Positions 21,491-34,200 of a stretch of 64,000 nt of DNA are shown piece after piece; the first letter of the stretch is position 1, and each line of letters starts with the position of its first letter. The position numbers were made by a program, and so were the translations under genes. The stretch is from Trichobilharzia regenti (taxonomy: Eukaryota > Platyhelminthes > Trematoda > Strigeidida > Schistosomatidae), in assembly GCA_944472135.2 (NCBI GenBank), contig OX235270.1, positions 131,793,632-131,857,631 of the forward strand. The letters are read 5' to 3'. Below the pieces are notes generated by a model that was not told the origin of the DNA, did not search any database, and saw only the letters and a program-made list of their open reading frames with translations.

Positions 21491-23842
21491 CGAAGTTTCT
21501 GTGGCGGTTACGGCAAATTATCCCGGCATAGGATTACTGGTCCCATGTCCAACCTCCTTTGTTTTCCAGGGTGCACTATCTTTTTGAAAATTAGTAAACT
21601 AGTAAACTAGGCGAGATTACATATTATTACTTATCATTCCTAATTATTTTTTATCTCTCTTTGCTACCGCACGGGACTACCAACTGATGAAAACATCAAA
21701 TGTGTTCACAACAGCCGCATTGCCTTAACATACTGGATACCATAAACCCCATATAAGTAATTCCAACACCACTTGGTGCCAACCGCATCCACGATACACT
21801 ATGCAGATTACCTAAGATCGGGCACCATCCAACAAAGAAACTGACTGAGTTTAAACTAGCTCGTATAGATGACCTTTAAAATGCAGTATTACTGTGGCGG
21901 GTTTTCGAAAGGTGTGTTACAGCGTGTGCCAATTTTTATATTCGGTTATTTTGAATGATGTCAGGTTAGAGTGAAGTATTTTGACCAAAACGAACGACCA
22001 CGAAGATGGAGGACCAATTAATCCACAGGGATATGTAGTTGCAGCTGAAATTAATCGAGTTGTTACATCTGTAATCTGTAATTATCGGCACTCGGCTACG
22101 CGCAGCATAATTTATGTCGATAAATTGATTTCCTTAAATTGGTATTGACTAAAATTTAGGACTCCTATGACAATCAACGTTCTTGACATTCTTAGGAAAT
22201 TTAAGAAATCTCTATGTTGTGTAACTGCTACACTATTTGTTTTGATTTTATATAAAAATATTCTCAGACAGTGCATTTGGACTAGTTTAGTTGTTTAGGA
22301 TTATTTTAATGGTTATTCTCGTGGTTAGCTGTGACTCAATGCAACTGGATGTTGTCATAAAGCCAGTTATGTCCACAAATACTAGGGCGTTTTATTGAGT
22401 ATCAGTCTAGCTAGGGAAAGTAGCGGGACATGAGTACACAGAGCATGCCCATGTAGTTCATCTCTTGAGTCTCCGGCACCCTGCTGATTTCTTCAGCTAA
22501 CTGAAAAAATCTTCAGATCAAATATGGAGTGTGCTGAGGAATGCACTACTAGATATCGGAAATTCCATTTAGTGACATTATTGTCGTGTGTTCATCTTAT
22601 CCGCACCCATCAAACTTTCGATTGGTAGTAGGTAGTTGGGTCACTCATCGTGCAAGTTTTCACGACTAGCGTAATTCACATTAAGCCAAGTTATTGTTAA
22701 TGCCATAGTTATTGTGATAGATCTAAAGCTAAGTTTCTCAAACGTATCATATGTCAATAACTTCTGAACTAACACTTTCCGATTGTAAGTGCTTGAAAAA
22801 TGCAGTAGCACGATGTCCCGCACAAAATAATGCTGTGTGCTATTATTCCACGCAACACAAATTCACCACTTACTGACATTTTTCAGCATCATTTCATCAC
22901 TTTAAGCTTCGGTTAAGCACTGCCTAGCATTTTTGCGACGCTGTGTCTTATTTTAAGATATACTGGCGTTTTCTCAAGTCATTTTGTCACTTTCAGCTGC
23001 GGTATTTACGCATTAGTGTAGTATCCATTAGTATTTTTCATCACTTTCCGCATTAGTTCAGCATATACTGTTCTTCAGCTCACCAAACATTCATTTAACA
23101 TTAAATAGTATTTTGGAATTAGCTGTACATCATTGTAAGTTTGTTTTTTATCAGTTTATTAACATTGGAATAATTTTTTCCGGTCATAAATGTGAAAAAG
23201 CTAATTCAACTTAAGCTTCAGCCAGTGTTTTCAAATTTTACCCTGCAGTTCCAGAAAACCTTGTTTTCCGCTGTTATTTCAGAAGATTAACCTTGTGCAG
23301 AATCATCTTTGTATACTTGAAAATGGAGGTTTTGTCTCTCGTTAAGTCGTTCTTCGTTAGATTCTCTACAGCCTAGCGTTAACATTCTTGTTAGAACCTG
23401 TCCTCCCATGGATTGTTGTGTTATCCATCTTAGTGTGAAGACACAACATAATATTAATTGAGTATTTTTAAGATAAGCGAGTTCTTTCGAGTACCTTGAA
23501 GTAAGGTATCTTAATGTGCATAGTGTTTTTAGCGATATGAAAACAAATGTGCTATAAAAACTTCATAAAATTCTTCCCACTAATAAATTTGAATAAATCA
23601 AGAACGATTATTAGTGTTATAGTTGAGCACATTGACTATACAGAATACATTTACATCAAAAATCCTAAGTTTGACTAATTAGCATCACCAATTGCCAGTT
23701 AACAGCCTACACTTTGCTGTCATGTGTAGGATATATCTAGAAAATGTATATCAATGCCGCTCACTAACCGCTGCCGTATTTTTGAACCAGTTGACAAGCT
23801 AAATATTTTGCTTTCACGTAGTGGTGCCTTCTGGTGACTGAC
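21490..23842. other. No gene recognised
   Basis: 2.35 kb of AT-rich DNA. Apart from the short RTE 5' untranslated vestige near 21,600, open frames are at most about 60 codons and show no known domain. Repeated short motifs (TTTCAGC, CATTAGT-like) look like ordinary low-complexity sequence. I see neither splice-consistent exons nor a repeat family shared with the rest of the window. Confidence 0.6.
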
Positions 23843-26800
23843 TGGTTTCAACATAGAACTTTGCACCGATGTTCAGCAGTTCAAGTCATCAGATTTCAAA
23901 CAGCACACAAAGTAAGAGAGATGTAAAACAAAGATATAAGGCAGAAAGAATAGTAATTCCGAAGAACAATATATTTTCACTGGGTATTATAAGTCACAAG
24001 GAGTGGACGCATCTGCACCATCATTGAGAACGATTTCAAGCCATGTCACCGATTGTCTCCAGCCATTGGTTTTTACCGTCCCGAGAACCCCAACCCGCCA
24101 ACCAGTCAGGAAGTTTACACCTTCCTACGTGACTGGCTGGCTTAAACTAACTGTTGTGGATTTCATTGACTGATGAATTGATGTTTTAGTTTGACAACCA
24201 CCATTAGCTCTTTTCCAACCTGACCCTATGATAGCTGACTAACATTGGCCATTGTCGAGGAAGACGATGGATGGCTAGGTATGCATGCGTAGTCCATGTC
24301 CTAACTATCTCAACCGATGCAGATGCTTCACAGCCTCGTCGATTGATTTCCCCTCCATCCTTAGTTAGCACTCGACCGATTCTTAACCTCAATATTGCTC
24401 ACCTTGTTATACCACTTCCCACGGGAGATAGTTTCCCACGCAGGCACCTATGATCAAAGACAGCTAGGCGGGCTCTTCATGTCTTCTACTTTCAGTGGCC
24501 AGGTCTCACTCACAGCCAGCCATAAAGGAGGACGGTTCGGACTGATGAGCAGTTCAGACTCCGTTTGGTCGATAGCCCTCCGGGTATCACGTCTACGCCA
24601 GACGGCATAAACTGGCATATGCGAGACGAGCCTTCCCTATCTGTGCAGAGATTTCGTCAGCGATAAACCCGTTGGGGACGAGGCAACTTTCCAAATAAGT
24701 GAAGTGGTTAACTAGCTCTACCAATTCACTCCCTATTTCTAAGCTAGGAGTCAATGTAGTCCAGACTTGTCCTGTAGCATCATCTTACATTAGACGGAGG
24801 AAGCGAATGGCATGCTAAACATTCGAAGATTTCTGCTCCTCAAGGTGTTCAGAAGACTGCTGCATTTTGTCAGCGTCTTCACCTAGAAGGATTATATCAT
24901 CTCCATTTTCTAAGTCAACGAGATTATTTCCTGATGGTAACAAGTCAATCCCTGAGTCTTTGAAGTCAGCAGTTAGGGTTGATTCCATCAGTACATCTAT
25001 GATGAAATCAAACAGAAAGAGGGACAGTGGGCATTCCTGACGGACGCCACTGGTTGTTACCACTTCAGATGATGACTCATCGTAAGCTCTTACCTGGCTG
25101 CATGAGTTCGAATAGAGTGCTTTAATCAGTGCAATGTATTTTCTCGACATTCCCTTTACAGTCAAGCATCTCCAGAGAACCTCTCGATCGACAGAATCGA
25201 ATTCCGCCTTTAGGTCAAGGAATATAACGATTGTTGGGCGCTGGTAGGAATGCGTATGTTCTAGAATCTATTGGAGGGTGAAGATATGATCAATACACCC
25301 TGTTCCTGGTCTAAAGCCTGCCTGGTTCTCTCGTGTTTGTGCCTCCCGAGCACCACTTAGTCCACGCATGATTATTGAGCCTAAGACTTTAGATACTATA
25401 TTAGTCAAGCTAATCCCTCTGTGATTACCACAGGAAGATTTGTCTCCCTTCTTGTAAATTGGGAAAATCAATGACTTAAACCAATCTATGATCCCATTCA
25501 GGGAGGTGTTGGATGTTGGGTAATTTGAGCGCCACTGCAGGCCAATTGAATTGCTCCTCAAAATGTTCTTTGCAACATTCTACTCGTCGGTGGCACAGTG
25601 GTTAGGACTCTCGCCGACCACGCACATGGTCCGGGGTTCGAGCCCACGCCGGCGCACACCTGATATCTATGGTTGGCCTGCAAAATTTGGGCTACCGATA
25701 TCCATGCTGAAAATTCCATACTTGTACCAAAAATACAGTGTGGAATCAAGCTGTAAATAAAAAATAAAAAAAGTCTATTCTGGGAGCTAATTATGGTGTC
25801 ATTTTTCTCAGAGATTGTTTCATTTGTTGTTCGCCTTTTACAACTTGTATCTCGGGTAAGGCTCAATGGTTGTCTGGCGTTACCAGTCGCCGATGCCTCT
25901 TCCATCTCTTTCTGTTTTGTCGACGAACACTGTTCACGGTTGTTACGATGACTTCTTGTCAGTTTGCGTTTGAATAGTTTTCGCTCCTCATCATAAACGG
26001 AATCAGTCTTCTTGCGTTGGTCGGTTTAGATGAGGCGGTAGAAATCCAATGGCTCTTACTAACTAAAGGTTTCAGGTTATTAACAGCTTTTACATGTGTC
26101 TACAGCTAACTGTATGTTGTACCAGGTTACCTCAGGAGGAGTCCTGCTGTCGACCTGGCACACTTGTCTCGCTCTTTCTTCCTTAAATAGGGACTGAGAG
26201 TCTCGATCTGTTTGGGGACGCAACTGTTTCGCTGACAACATAAGCATGTCCCTCTTTGTGCCTAAAGTTAGTACTGACTAGGAAGAGATGATTAGCTGGA
26301 CAGAACTGTAGAAGACAATCACCGTTGTCAGTTCGTCAGTAGGGAACTCTATACGTATTGCCTATATACTTCTCAGTCTGGCATAACTTCTCTACTTGGG
26401 CATTGAAGTCGCCTGCTAAAACAACTATATCTGAACATTTTGCTTTTCGCAGCAAATTAGACAGTTTCAGGTAAAAATCATCCTTTAGTTCTTCCAAACT
26501 GCAGTCTGTTGAGGCGTAAGTGGAGACTACGAAAACGCAACGATGGTTGACGCCGTACTTCCTTCTTCTAATGGACCAGTTTAGACGTACCGCACACATA
26601 CGACTATCGACCGAGACCAGTCAAAAAGTGGCTTTGCTACTGACGAATCTCCTGACACCCTCTAGGTGAATTTTGCAGCTTCACCTTGTTGGCTGGGTGG
26701 GGTTATGTGAACAACCGCAGTTGGGTCTTGTATGCATGTCTCCAAGACACAACATACATTCATGGCTCGAGATTCCAGAGCTCTCGCTAATGATACTTGT

Positions 26801-27190
26801 CCGATTTGGCAGAGTTTCCTGGCGTTGAATGCTCCAATATGAAGTTGGCGACGTGGCTTTAAGAGGCCGTCGGGAGTTTTTCTATGACTCCTATTGTTGT
26901 TTGTGGTCACAGACTGAAATGAAGTTGACTGACCAGCCTTCATAAAAGTATTTAGAGTAGTAGGAAAACAAGACGATGAGGGTGATGTGGGTAAAGGAGA
27001 ATGAAGCTCAGGAAGGCTTCGTGTGCTTCTGGAGGTGCGTGGACGGTTGTTACATCCTGGCTGCCCCCACCGTGGAAGTTGATTGATTCTTTGAGTGCCT
27101 GAAACAGAAAGAGGGTTAGAATTGCACGACCTCAGAGCCCAGGGGACAACTGCTTGAGACCGGTCATACATGGCCTGTTTAATCTGGTTT
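23843..27190 (-). mobile_element. RTE-A LINE copy 1, near full length, degenerate
   Basis: Antisense. From 27,171 leftward: leader plus endonuclease N-terminus (LHIGAFNARKLCQIGQVSLA, then CCVLETCIQDP), endonuclease middle at 26,336-26,599 ([36 protein letters not shown]), linker, RT with [20 protein letters not shown] (25,268-25,561) and palm (24,815-25,165) in which the active site reads NGDD instead of YADD, then the C-terminal region (24,020-24,660) and a 3' end near 23,850. A SINE-B splits the linker at 25,583-25,772. Frames are broken many times. Confidence 0.8.
25583..25772 (+). mobile_element. SINE-B copy inside RTE-A copy 1
   Basis: tRNA-like head GTCGGTGGCACAGTGGTTAG, B-box region GGTCCGGGGTTCGAGCCC, then a body with CACACCTGATATC and a tail CTGAAAATTCCAT...GTGGAATCAAGCTGTAA followed by an A-rich end. 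The RTE-A sequence resumes at 25,773 (GTCTATTCTGGGAGC). The tail resembles the 3' end of the CR1-like LINE at 5,280-6,970. A second copy is at 48,297-48,782. Confidence 0.75.
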
Positions 27191-28211
27191 CTGAGATTGG
27201 TGCCGCATTAGTAAACTTACCACCGGCTACGGTCCACCGTAAGGTAAGTTGGGATGTACAATATTTAACCCCGTCTCTCCACAGTGGGGAGACAGCATAG
27301 CTGATATGCTAGTCGTCTGAGGGAAACACCTGACTACTGTTAAATCCCTGTTTCCCAGCAGTACGACTTCGCTCACTGACCCTCAGCATAGTGTAAAAAA
27401 TCCTTACACTGTGCCGGTAACTGCTTTTAGTCAAATCGCTATCCTAACAACCCTCATGGCATGGTGGGACCTGTAGGAACAATAATTTCAGCCAGTGTAG
27501 CTTGTTGGGTCATTGTGATGTGCAAGCTCGACCACCACGTCAAGGTAAGGAAATTCTGGTAAACCAAATATTGTTAAACAGAGTGCAGTTTGAGCTCATG
27601 GGCTATTAAAGGAAAGTTAAGTATCTAATCCACTACATTACAGTCTGGATTCAACATAGAACTTGAAACCGAAGTGCAGCAGTTCGTTGGTGTGTGCTTT
27701 TTCGAGATCATTAAGATGTAACTAATGACTAAAGGTTTTTGGTGATAAGATTGTAAATGGTTAACATTTTATTGACCCTTATTTACTTTATTTTGTCGCA
27801 TCTATTTTGTTTTATGTAATCTTGTGTCGTGTAGCTGACAGTCAACCTATGCTGCTTCATTATTTGATCTTATCTTTTTTTACTTTCCGCTGACTATTCA
27901 CCTCCTTGTTAGTGTGAAATGTGATAAGCTGAATCGATAAACTGTTGTATGACGCTTATTCTGGCCTAATTCTTAATTCTGTCACAGTAATCAAGTTCTG
28001 TTCTTCATTCCGGTCGATTTGCTTGATACATGAATCGGCAGACTATCAGCATCGTAAGCGGATGCTTTTGAGTACAACTTTGTACAATTGTCAGGTTTTT
28101 CAGTATCACAGAAAGAAGAAATGTTTATTAACTAATTATTTATTTCAATCTGTCAACCGAGTTAATCTTTTCAGAGTACTTATCACTAAAATATTATTCT
28201 TCTCATTTTAG
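27191..28211. other. Upstream flank of host gene; no gene recognised
   Basis: Non-coding DNA with the 5' leader of RTE-A copy 1 at its left. A short scrap near 27,650-27,700 resembles the RTE-A 3' end. No convincing TATA box or upstream exon was found. The segment ends in a pyrimidine-rich splice-acceptor-like stretch (TTCTTCTCATTTTAG at 28,211). Confidence 0.5.
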
Positions 28212-28215
28212 GGGA

Positions 28216-31200
28216 ATGACAAAATCGAAGAAAAAGTAAGTCTTTCAATTGGTTATTTGCTTATTTGGTTCAAAATGTAAATTTGATTGAAGGAAGGGTA
28301 TTGTAATCTAGAGGTTTGTGTTATAAACGTAAAGTCAGTTCTCCTATACGGATCAGAAACTTGGCGGGCGGGTCACAAAGAATATTTCCAAAAGGCTGCA
28401 GACCTTTATTAACAACTGTCTTCGCTGGCTCAATACTGAAGATCAGATGGCCGGAAAGAATCACCAACAAGGAATTATGGGAACAAACAATGCAAGAACC
28501 AATCGCCCAACAAATATGCAGGAGAAAGTGGAGATGGATCAGACACTCGCTGAGGAGACCGCTGGGTGACATCGCGCGCGTCAGGCCATTGCTCGAGTGG
28601 AACCCGAAAGGGAAGCGGCGTGTGGGACGTCAGTGCAAGGGTGACATGGAGGAGATCGTGTGAAGAGGAGTTGAAAGAAGATGGATTAACATGGATGCAG
28701 GCGAAAAGTATAGCAGAAGACAGAAGAAAATGGAGACGTGCAGTTGAAGCCCTATGTTCCACTAGGAACCCAAGGGAGCAATAATAATAATACCGATCAT
28801 AGTATTTACATAAATCTAAGGTAATAATAAATTCCTGGTAACTCTCTCATTATCAGGAAGCAACAAACTAACAGCAGTTTGAACTTCACGGCTGGAAATG
28901 GTTGACTTCTTGATGCAGTGAGAAAGTCGTCTTGCCTCTGTAGTATTACGTTCTAAGATATCATTTACGAATGAATTCATGACTGACACTGTCTTCGATG
29001 AGGTACCAGTGTCAGGGTGAACTTGACGGAGGACTTTGTAGATGTAAATGGCATAGCTCTCCTTCCCCCGCTCTTCGTTTTCTTCTTCTTCTTGTCAACT
29101 TCCGGCAACTCGGTCTTTGATGCCTTCTTTACAGCTTTACCAGAAAAGACATTTTTTTTGGGGTGGGGGAGGGCGGGCGGTGGCGTTATCAATTAGACAT
29201 GTATGGTAGATTTCCAATTGAACACGTCGGTTTCAAATGTGTTCTATGCTAAATGCTTTCGTATAATAGCTTCTTTTTTATATTTCTTGTTAAAATCTTT
29301 TAGAGTATTAAATTACAGTGAATTACGAAAACAACAACTGCTTGAAGACAATGAAAAAGAAGAGAAAATTATTAAACAGCTCTCAAAAAAGTTGAAAATG
29401 AATCGTAAGAATTTAAGCAAAAAGAAAAAGAAAACAGAAAAATCACCACTTTGGTTAAGACAATGTGGATTTGATTGTAATTATTTATGCTTGTGTATTG
29501 TTAATATATATATTATTATAGATATATTGGATTTTGAGAAACAAATGAATGCGGTGACTACTAGTGAGGAGAATGACACTACTCTATGCACTACTGTTGG
29601 TGTATTACCTGAAAAGAAAAGTGGGTTCAAAAGACGACTAATGACTGTCGTTTTTTTTTAAATTATTGAATATTAGAAAACAAAAAAACACTTGACTTAT
29701 ACGGACAGAATACATCAGGCGATAATGATGATGCTTCAAGTAGTGATAGTGATGACGACCAGCCGATGGGTTTGTTATGCATTATCTGAGTTGAATTTTA
29801 TTTAATTGTGAACGCGCTTGCATTCTAGATGATGTATTAAATGAACAAGACAACAGTTCAGAATTATGTGATAGTGTTGTTAATCAAGAAGACAAAGAGG
29901 AAGAAGAAGAAGAAGAGGAGGAGGAGGATATTTCAATGGATAGTGACAATGAGAGTTTATGCAAATCTATACGAAATTCTTTAAATCGTTTATCGGAATC
30001 ACAAATGTCCAAGATTATTACTGAATTGTGCGGATTGTTCACAAAATATCCTCGTGCTACTGTGCGTTCCTGCATTATTGAAGAAGCATGCAATTTAATT
30101 GAAGTAGGTTAAAAAGAAAACACACACTTTTTTCCAGTTTCTTCCTTACATTATTAACAATTACTTTTCACTAATTTTTCTTTCACTCCCCTCTTTATTT
30201 TATTTTTTGGCCTTGTTTGTAATTTTTTTTAGTGTACACAAGTAAATCGAAACTCCAAAATGGGATGGTTACATCAAGAATTAGCTGTTTGTCTAACTTG
30301 TGTTCAGTTGTCATTGTACAGTTTATTTCAATCTGCACCTTTGATCGGTTATTTGATTGAATCAATAATTTTTCGACTTTTCCCCCAAAATCATGGATTA
30401 CAACAACAGTCACCAGGTGTAATCATATCCTATTCTGTTTTCTTAGCTTATTTATATCGTTTTGGAGTAAGTTTTTTGTTTTTATCATGAATAACAAGAT
30501 AATTAGATTATTTCAGGCAGTTTAATTTTAGACATTTTAAAAGCATACCTATGCGACTGTGATTCCGGGAAGGTTAAAGCTGGCCACTTCATAACTATCG
30601 GTAAGTTGTAGTTAGTTTCTGTGTTAACGCGTATGCTATTATTGCTCTTACTTGTGACTGTGTAACTTGTAAATTCAATTACCAAGCATAACTACTTTTT
30701 TGTGTGTTATGCTGTATCACGCTAACTGTATTAGTTTCCCCAAGTTCAAGTAGGTGGTGTCCCATTTATTCAAAAGTGGATTCCCTACTTTCAGTAAGCC
30801 TGTAACAACAGAAGACAAGGGCCAGGCAACAGATCGTTTTATTATGAAAATCAACACGTATTTATACATATTTCACATACATTATTATAGCTTATACAAG
30901 TAGACAAGCGCAGTCATCTGATTGGTTGTTTATCAGAAGTTAGGCAGATAAACGCAGGCTTCTGATTGGTTGTTTCGGGATTCCTCGACAAATAGAGTTC
31001 TCTATCTGCGGATCATATTTTGCCACGTTAACTTTGCTGTGATTGGTTGTTGAATCAGCCTTGCTCATATTTTCTCACGGCCTGCTCTCACCACAAGTCA
31101 CACATTCATAATGTGGACTATTTGTTGAATCTGACGGGTTAATGTGCGGATATGGTCATCTGAGTCATATTGTTTAGCTTATTTGAAACTGAGTTAATTA

Positions 31201-34200
31201 TTCATATTGTTCAAAATATTTCACTTGTGTTTATGTGGAACAATAAGCCACTTACCTGGAATACCAATTTGATGGGCTCCTTACAACTTTCACCATCCAT
31301 ATCTCCGTGATGAAATAATTAACAAATTTGTCATAAAAACACCAATAATAAAAGACTACCTACAAGATGTTATGGCTAGTAGATAATCTAATGCACAGTA
31401 CGAATAGTTAAGAGAAATTACATTTCATTTGTAGCTTTTGAAAGCTTTGTTAACGATGTGTAAATTCTTTATTCAATTAACCATACTTCTTGCATATACT
31501 AGTTGTTTCTTTACTCAATAGAAAGAATATTATTCAACAACCATTTGCATTTCCTTGCAGTTGGCAATGCTTCACACCTATTGGGTGAAGACTGGTTGTA
31601 TTGTCCGGTCGTCCAAACCTCGGCACATGTAGTGCGGTTCAAAGCAGTTACCCTGTAACTGTATTTCGATCACGTGAATGTTCGAGTGCTTGACGGGACA
31701 CCAATTCCTTCAGGGCTGCAAATATGCCTTGCTGACGCGTGCAAAAAGGCATGAAATCTAGGTTCAAAGCTTCCCGGTGATTGCCTCCAATCAACTTTTT
31801 TTTACTGGAAGCTATTTTCCTATATTGATCATTTCTACATTCCTAACTTTTCCCATTATTATTATTATTGTTATTACTATTATTATTACTGTAGATAAAT
31901 TTTTTATCAGTACTTATAAGTGGAATAAAATAAACTCCTTTCAGTCATCTCTGAAAGTTTGTCATTCACCTTGTTTACTCTGGGTCATTGGCTATAACAC
32001 TTGAGTTACACAGCCAATGGGTCATGGACGCTAGCATGCGTGAAGACATTTCAAATATGTATTGCTTGTCTAGTGTCTGTATTAATAACTAGTGCAAAAA
32101 TCTGGATGCGACTAGTCTAATTTGCATACACATTCAATCTTAAGACATCTATTATTTATGTATTGTAAGAGGAAAGACGGATGGGGTGGGGAGGGGACGG
32201 TAGTGAAAACATGCTGCTCATTGGTTTCAGCAGTGTCAACTGTCAACCAGTGAGACCTAGGCCTAATTCCCATGCCACGTACTTCATTTTGGTGAACTGC
32301 ACAGCGTCTTCAGTCTTCACACAAATCAGTCTGATAGTCTGGTGCGTGGAAAACCTACTTTGGGTAACGTATATTTGTCTCAGGGCGAACTAGTTGAACC
32401 ACAAAACTACACTGATGACAACAGAATGCAGTACAATAGTTAGTTGAGCCTAGCTATACACTGACCTTTTATTTATATTTAAAATTGATTATCATTGTTT
32501 TCAACAAATAAATGAGGAAAATAAAATTTTATCATTTCGCCATCACTAAAATTTCGAATAACTGGCTTGTTTTTTTTCTTCAGCTGTTGGTGTAAATCTA
32601 CGAAAATTTAATCTGAATAGATGTCAAGAAATTATTCATCAAGCAAATGATCAACTTATCAAGTGTAAATCTGAAAAATCTGAACTATCGTATGTTAAAA
32701 ATATTTATTCTTGATTTCTAATGCTAATCTATGTTAATTTTCTATTAAGATATGATTTAGAGGGATTAATTCAACGTCTTTCAGAGAAACGTTCAACAGA
32801 AGAGTGTGTTACCCGCTCTATGCATTTGCATAAACTTATGCGAGTATGGACTAAAGGTATGAGATATTATATTAATTACATCTTGAATTTTATTAATACC
32901 GTGTAGTTTGTTTTAGTACGATAAACTATCATTTTTTTGTCTGTCTGTCTGTTTTCGACATAGAACTTTGCACAAATGTGTGGCAGTTCAAGTCGCCACA
33001 CTCCATGTAGCACACATAGCAAGAGAAGAAAGTACAAGGAAAGCATAATAGAGACAGTAAGCAGAGTTGTGAGACAAAGGAATAGTAGTGACGAAGAACA
33101 AAACAGTTTCATTGGAAATCATAAGTCATAAGGAGTGGATGCATCTGCGCCACTGAGAACGATTTTGAGCCATGTCACCAATTGTTTCCAACCATTGATT
33201 TTTACCGTCCCGAGGACTGAAACCAGTCAGGAAGTCTACACCTTCCTACGTGGCTTAGACCAACTGTTGTAGATTTCATTGACTGGTGAAGCCAAGTTTT
33301 TGTTTGACCGCCGCTAGCTTTTTTCCAGCCTGACCCTATATCCGCTAACATTGCTCGTCGAGGAAGACGATGACTAGGCATACGTAACACATGTCCTAAC
33401 CATCTCAGTCTTTGTAACTTCACGACTTCGTCGATTGATTTCCCCTGTTTACCTAGCACTCGACGCCTAACTTCAATGTTGCTCACCTTATTATGCCACT
33501 TCACACGGGAGATAGAACGCAGGCACCTATGATCAAAGACAGCTAGTCTTTTCATATCTTCCACTCTGAGTGGCCAGGTCTCACAACCATAAAGGAGGAC
33601 GGAGCGGACTGATGAGCAGTACACCCGCCCTTTGGTCGATAGTCGGATATCTCGTCTACGCCAGAGTCGGCGTAAACTGGCAAATGCGAAACGAGCCCCC
33701 TGTATTCGTGCTGAGATTTCGTCAGAGATCAACCCGTTGGCGTTGGCTGATGGTACTTCCCAAATAAATGAAGCGGTCAATGTGCTCTACCACTTCACTC
33801 CCTATTTCTAATCTAGGCGTCGATGTAGTCCAGTCAGTCCTGTAACATCATCTTGGATTTGGCGGGAGCGAATCGCATGCCAAACATTCGCAGATTGCAG
33901 CTCAAGGTGTTTAGAAAACTCTGCATTTTGTCAGAGTCTTCACCTAGAAGGACTATATCGTCTGCATATTCCAAGTCAACGAGATTATTCCTTGATGGTA
34001 GCAAGTCAATCCCTGAATCGCAGAAGTCACTTAGGGTTAAGTCCATTAAGAACATCTATGATGAAGTTGAATAGAAAAGGAGATATTGGGTATCCCTGAC
34101 GGACGCCACCAGTTGTCACCACTTCAGATGACAACTCGCCGTAAGCTCTCAACCTGGCTGCTTGAGTTCGAGCAGAGTGTTTTGATCAGTGCAGTGTATT

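Noticed and set aside
28850..29150. Functional histone H2B gene
   Set aside because: A frameshift near 29,075 and a replaced C-terminus after LLLP rule it out.
29884..30093. Poly-Ser ORF on the minus strand
   Set aside because: It is the complement of the poly-Glu tract of NOM1 exon 5.
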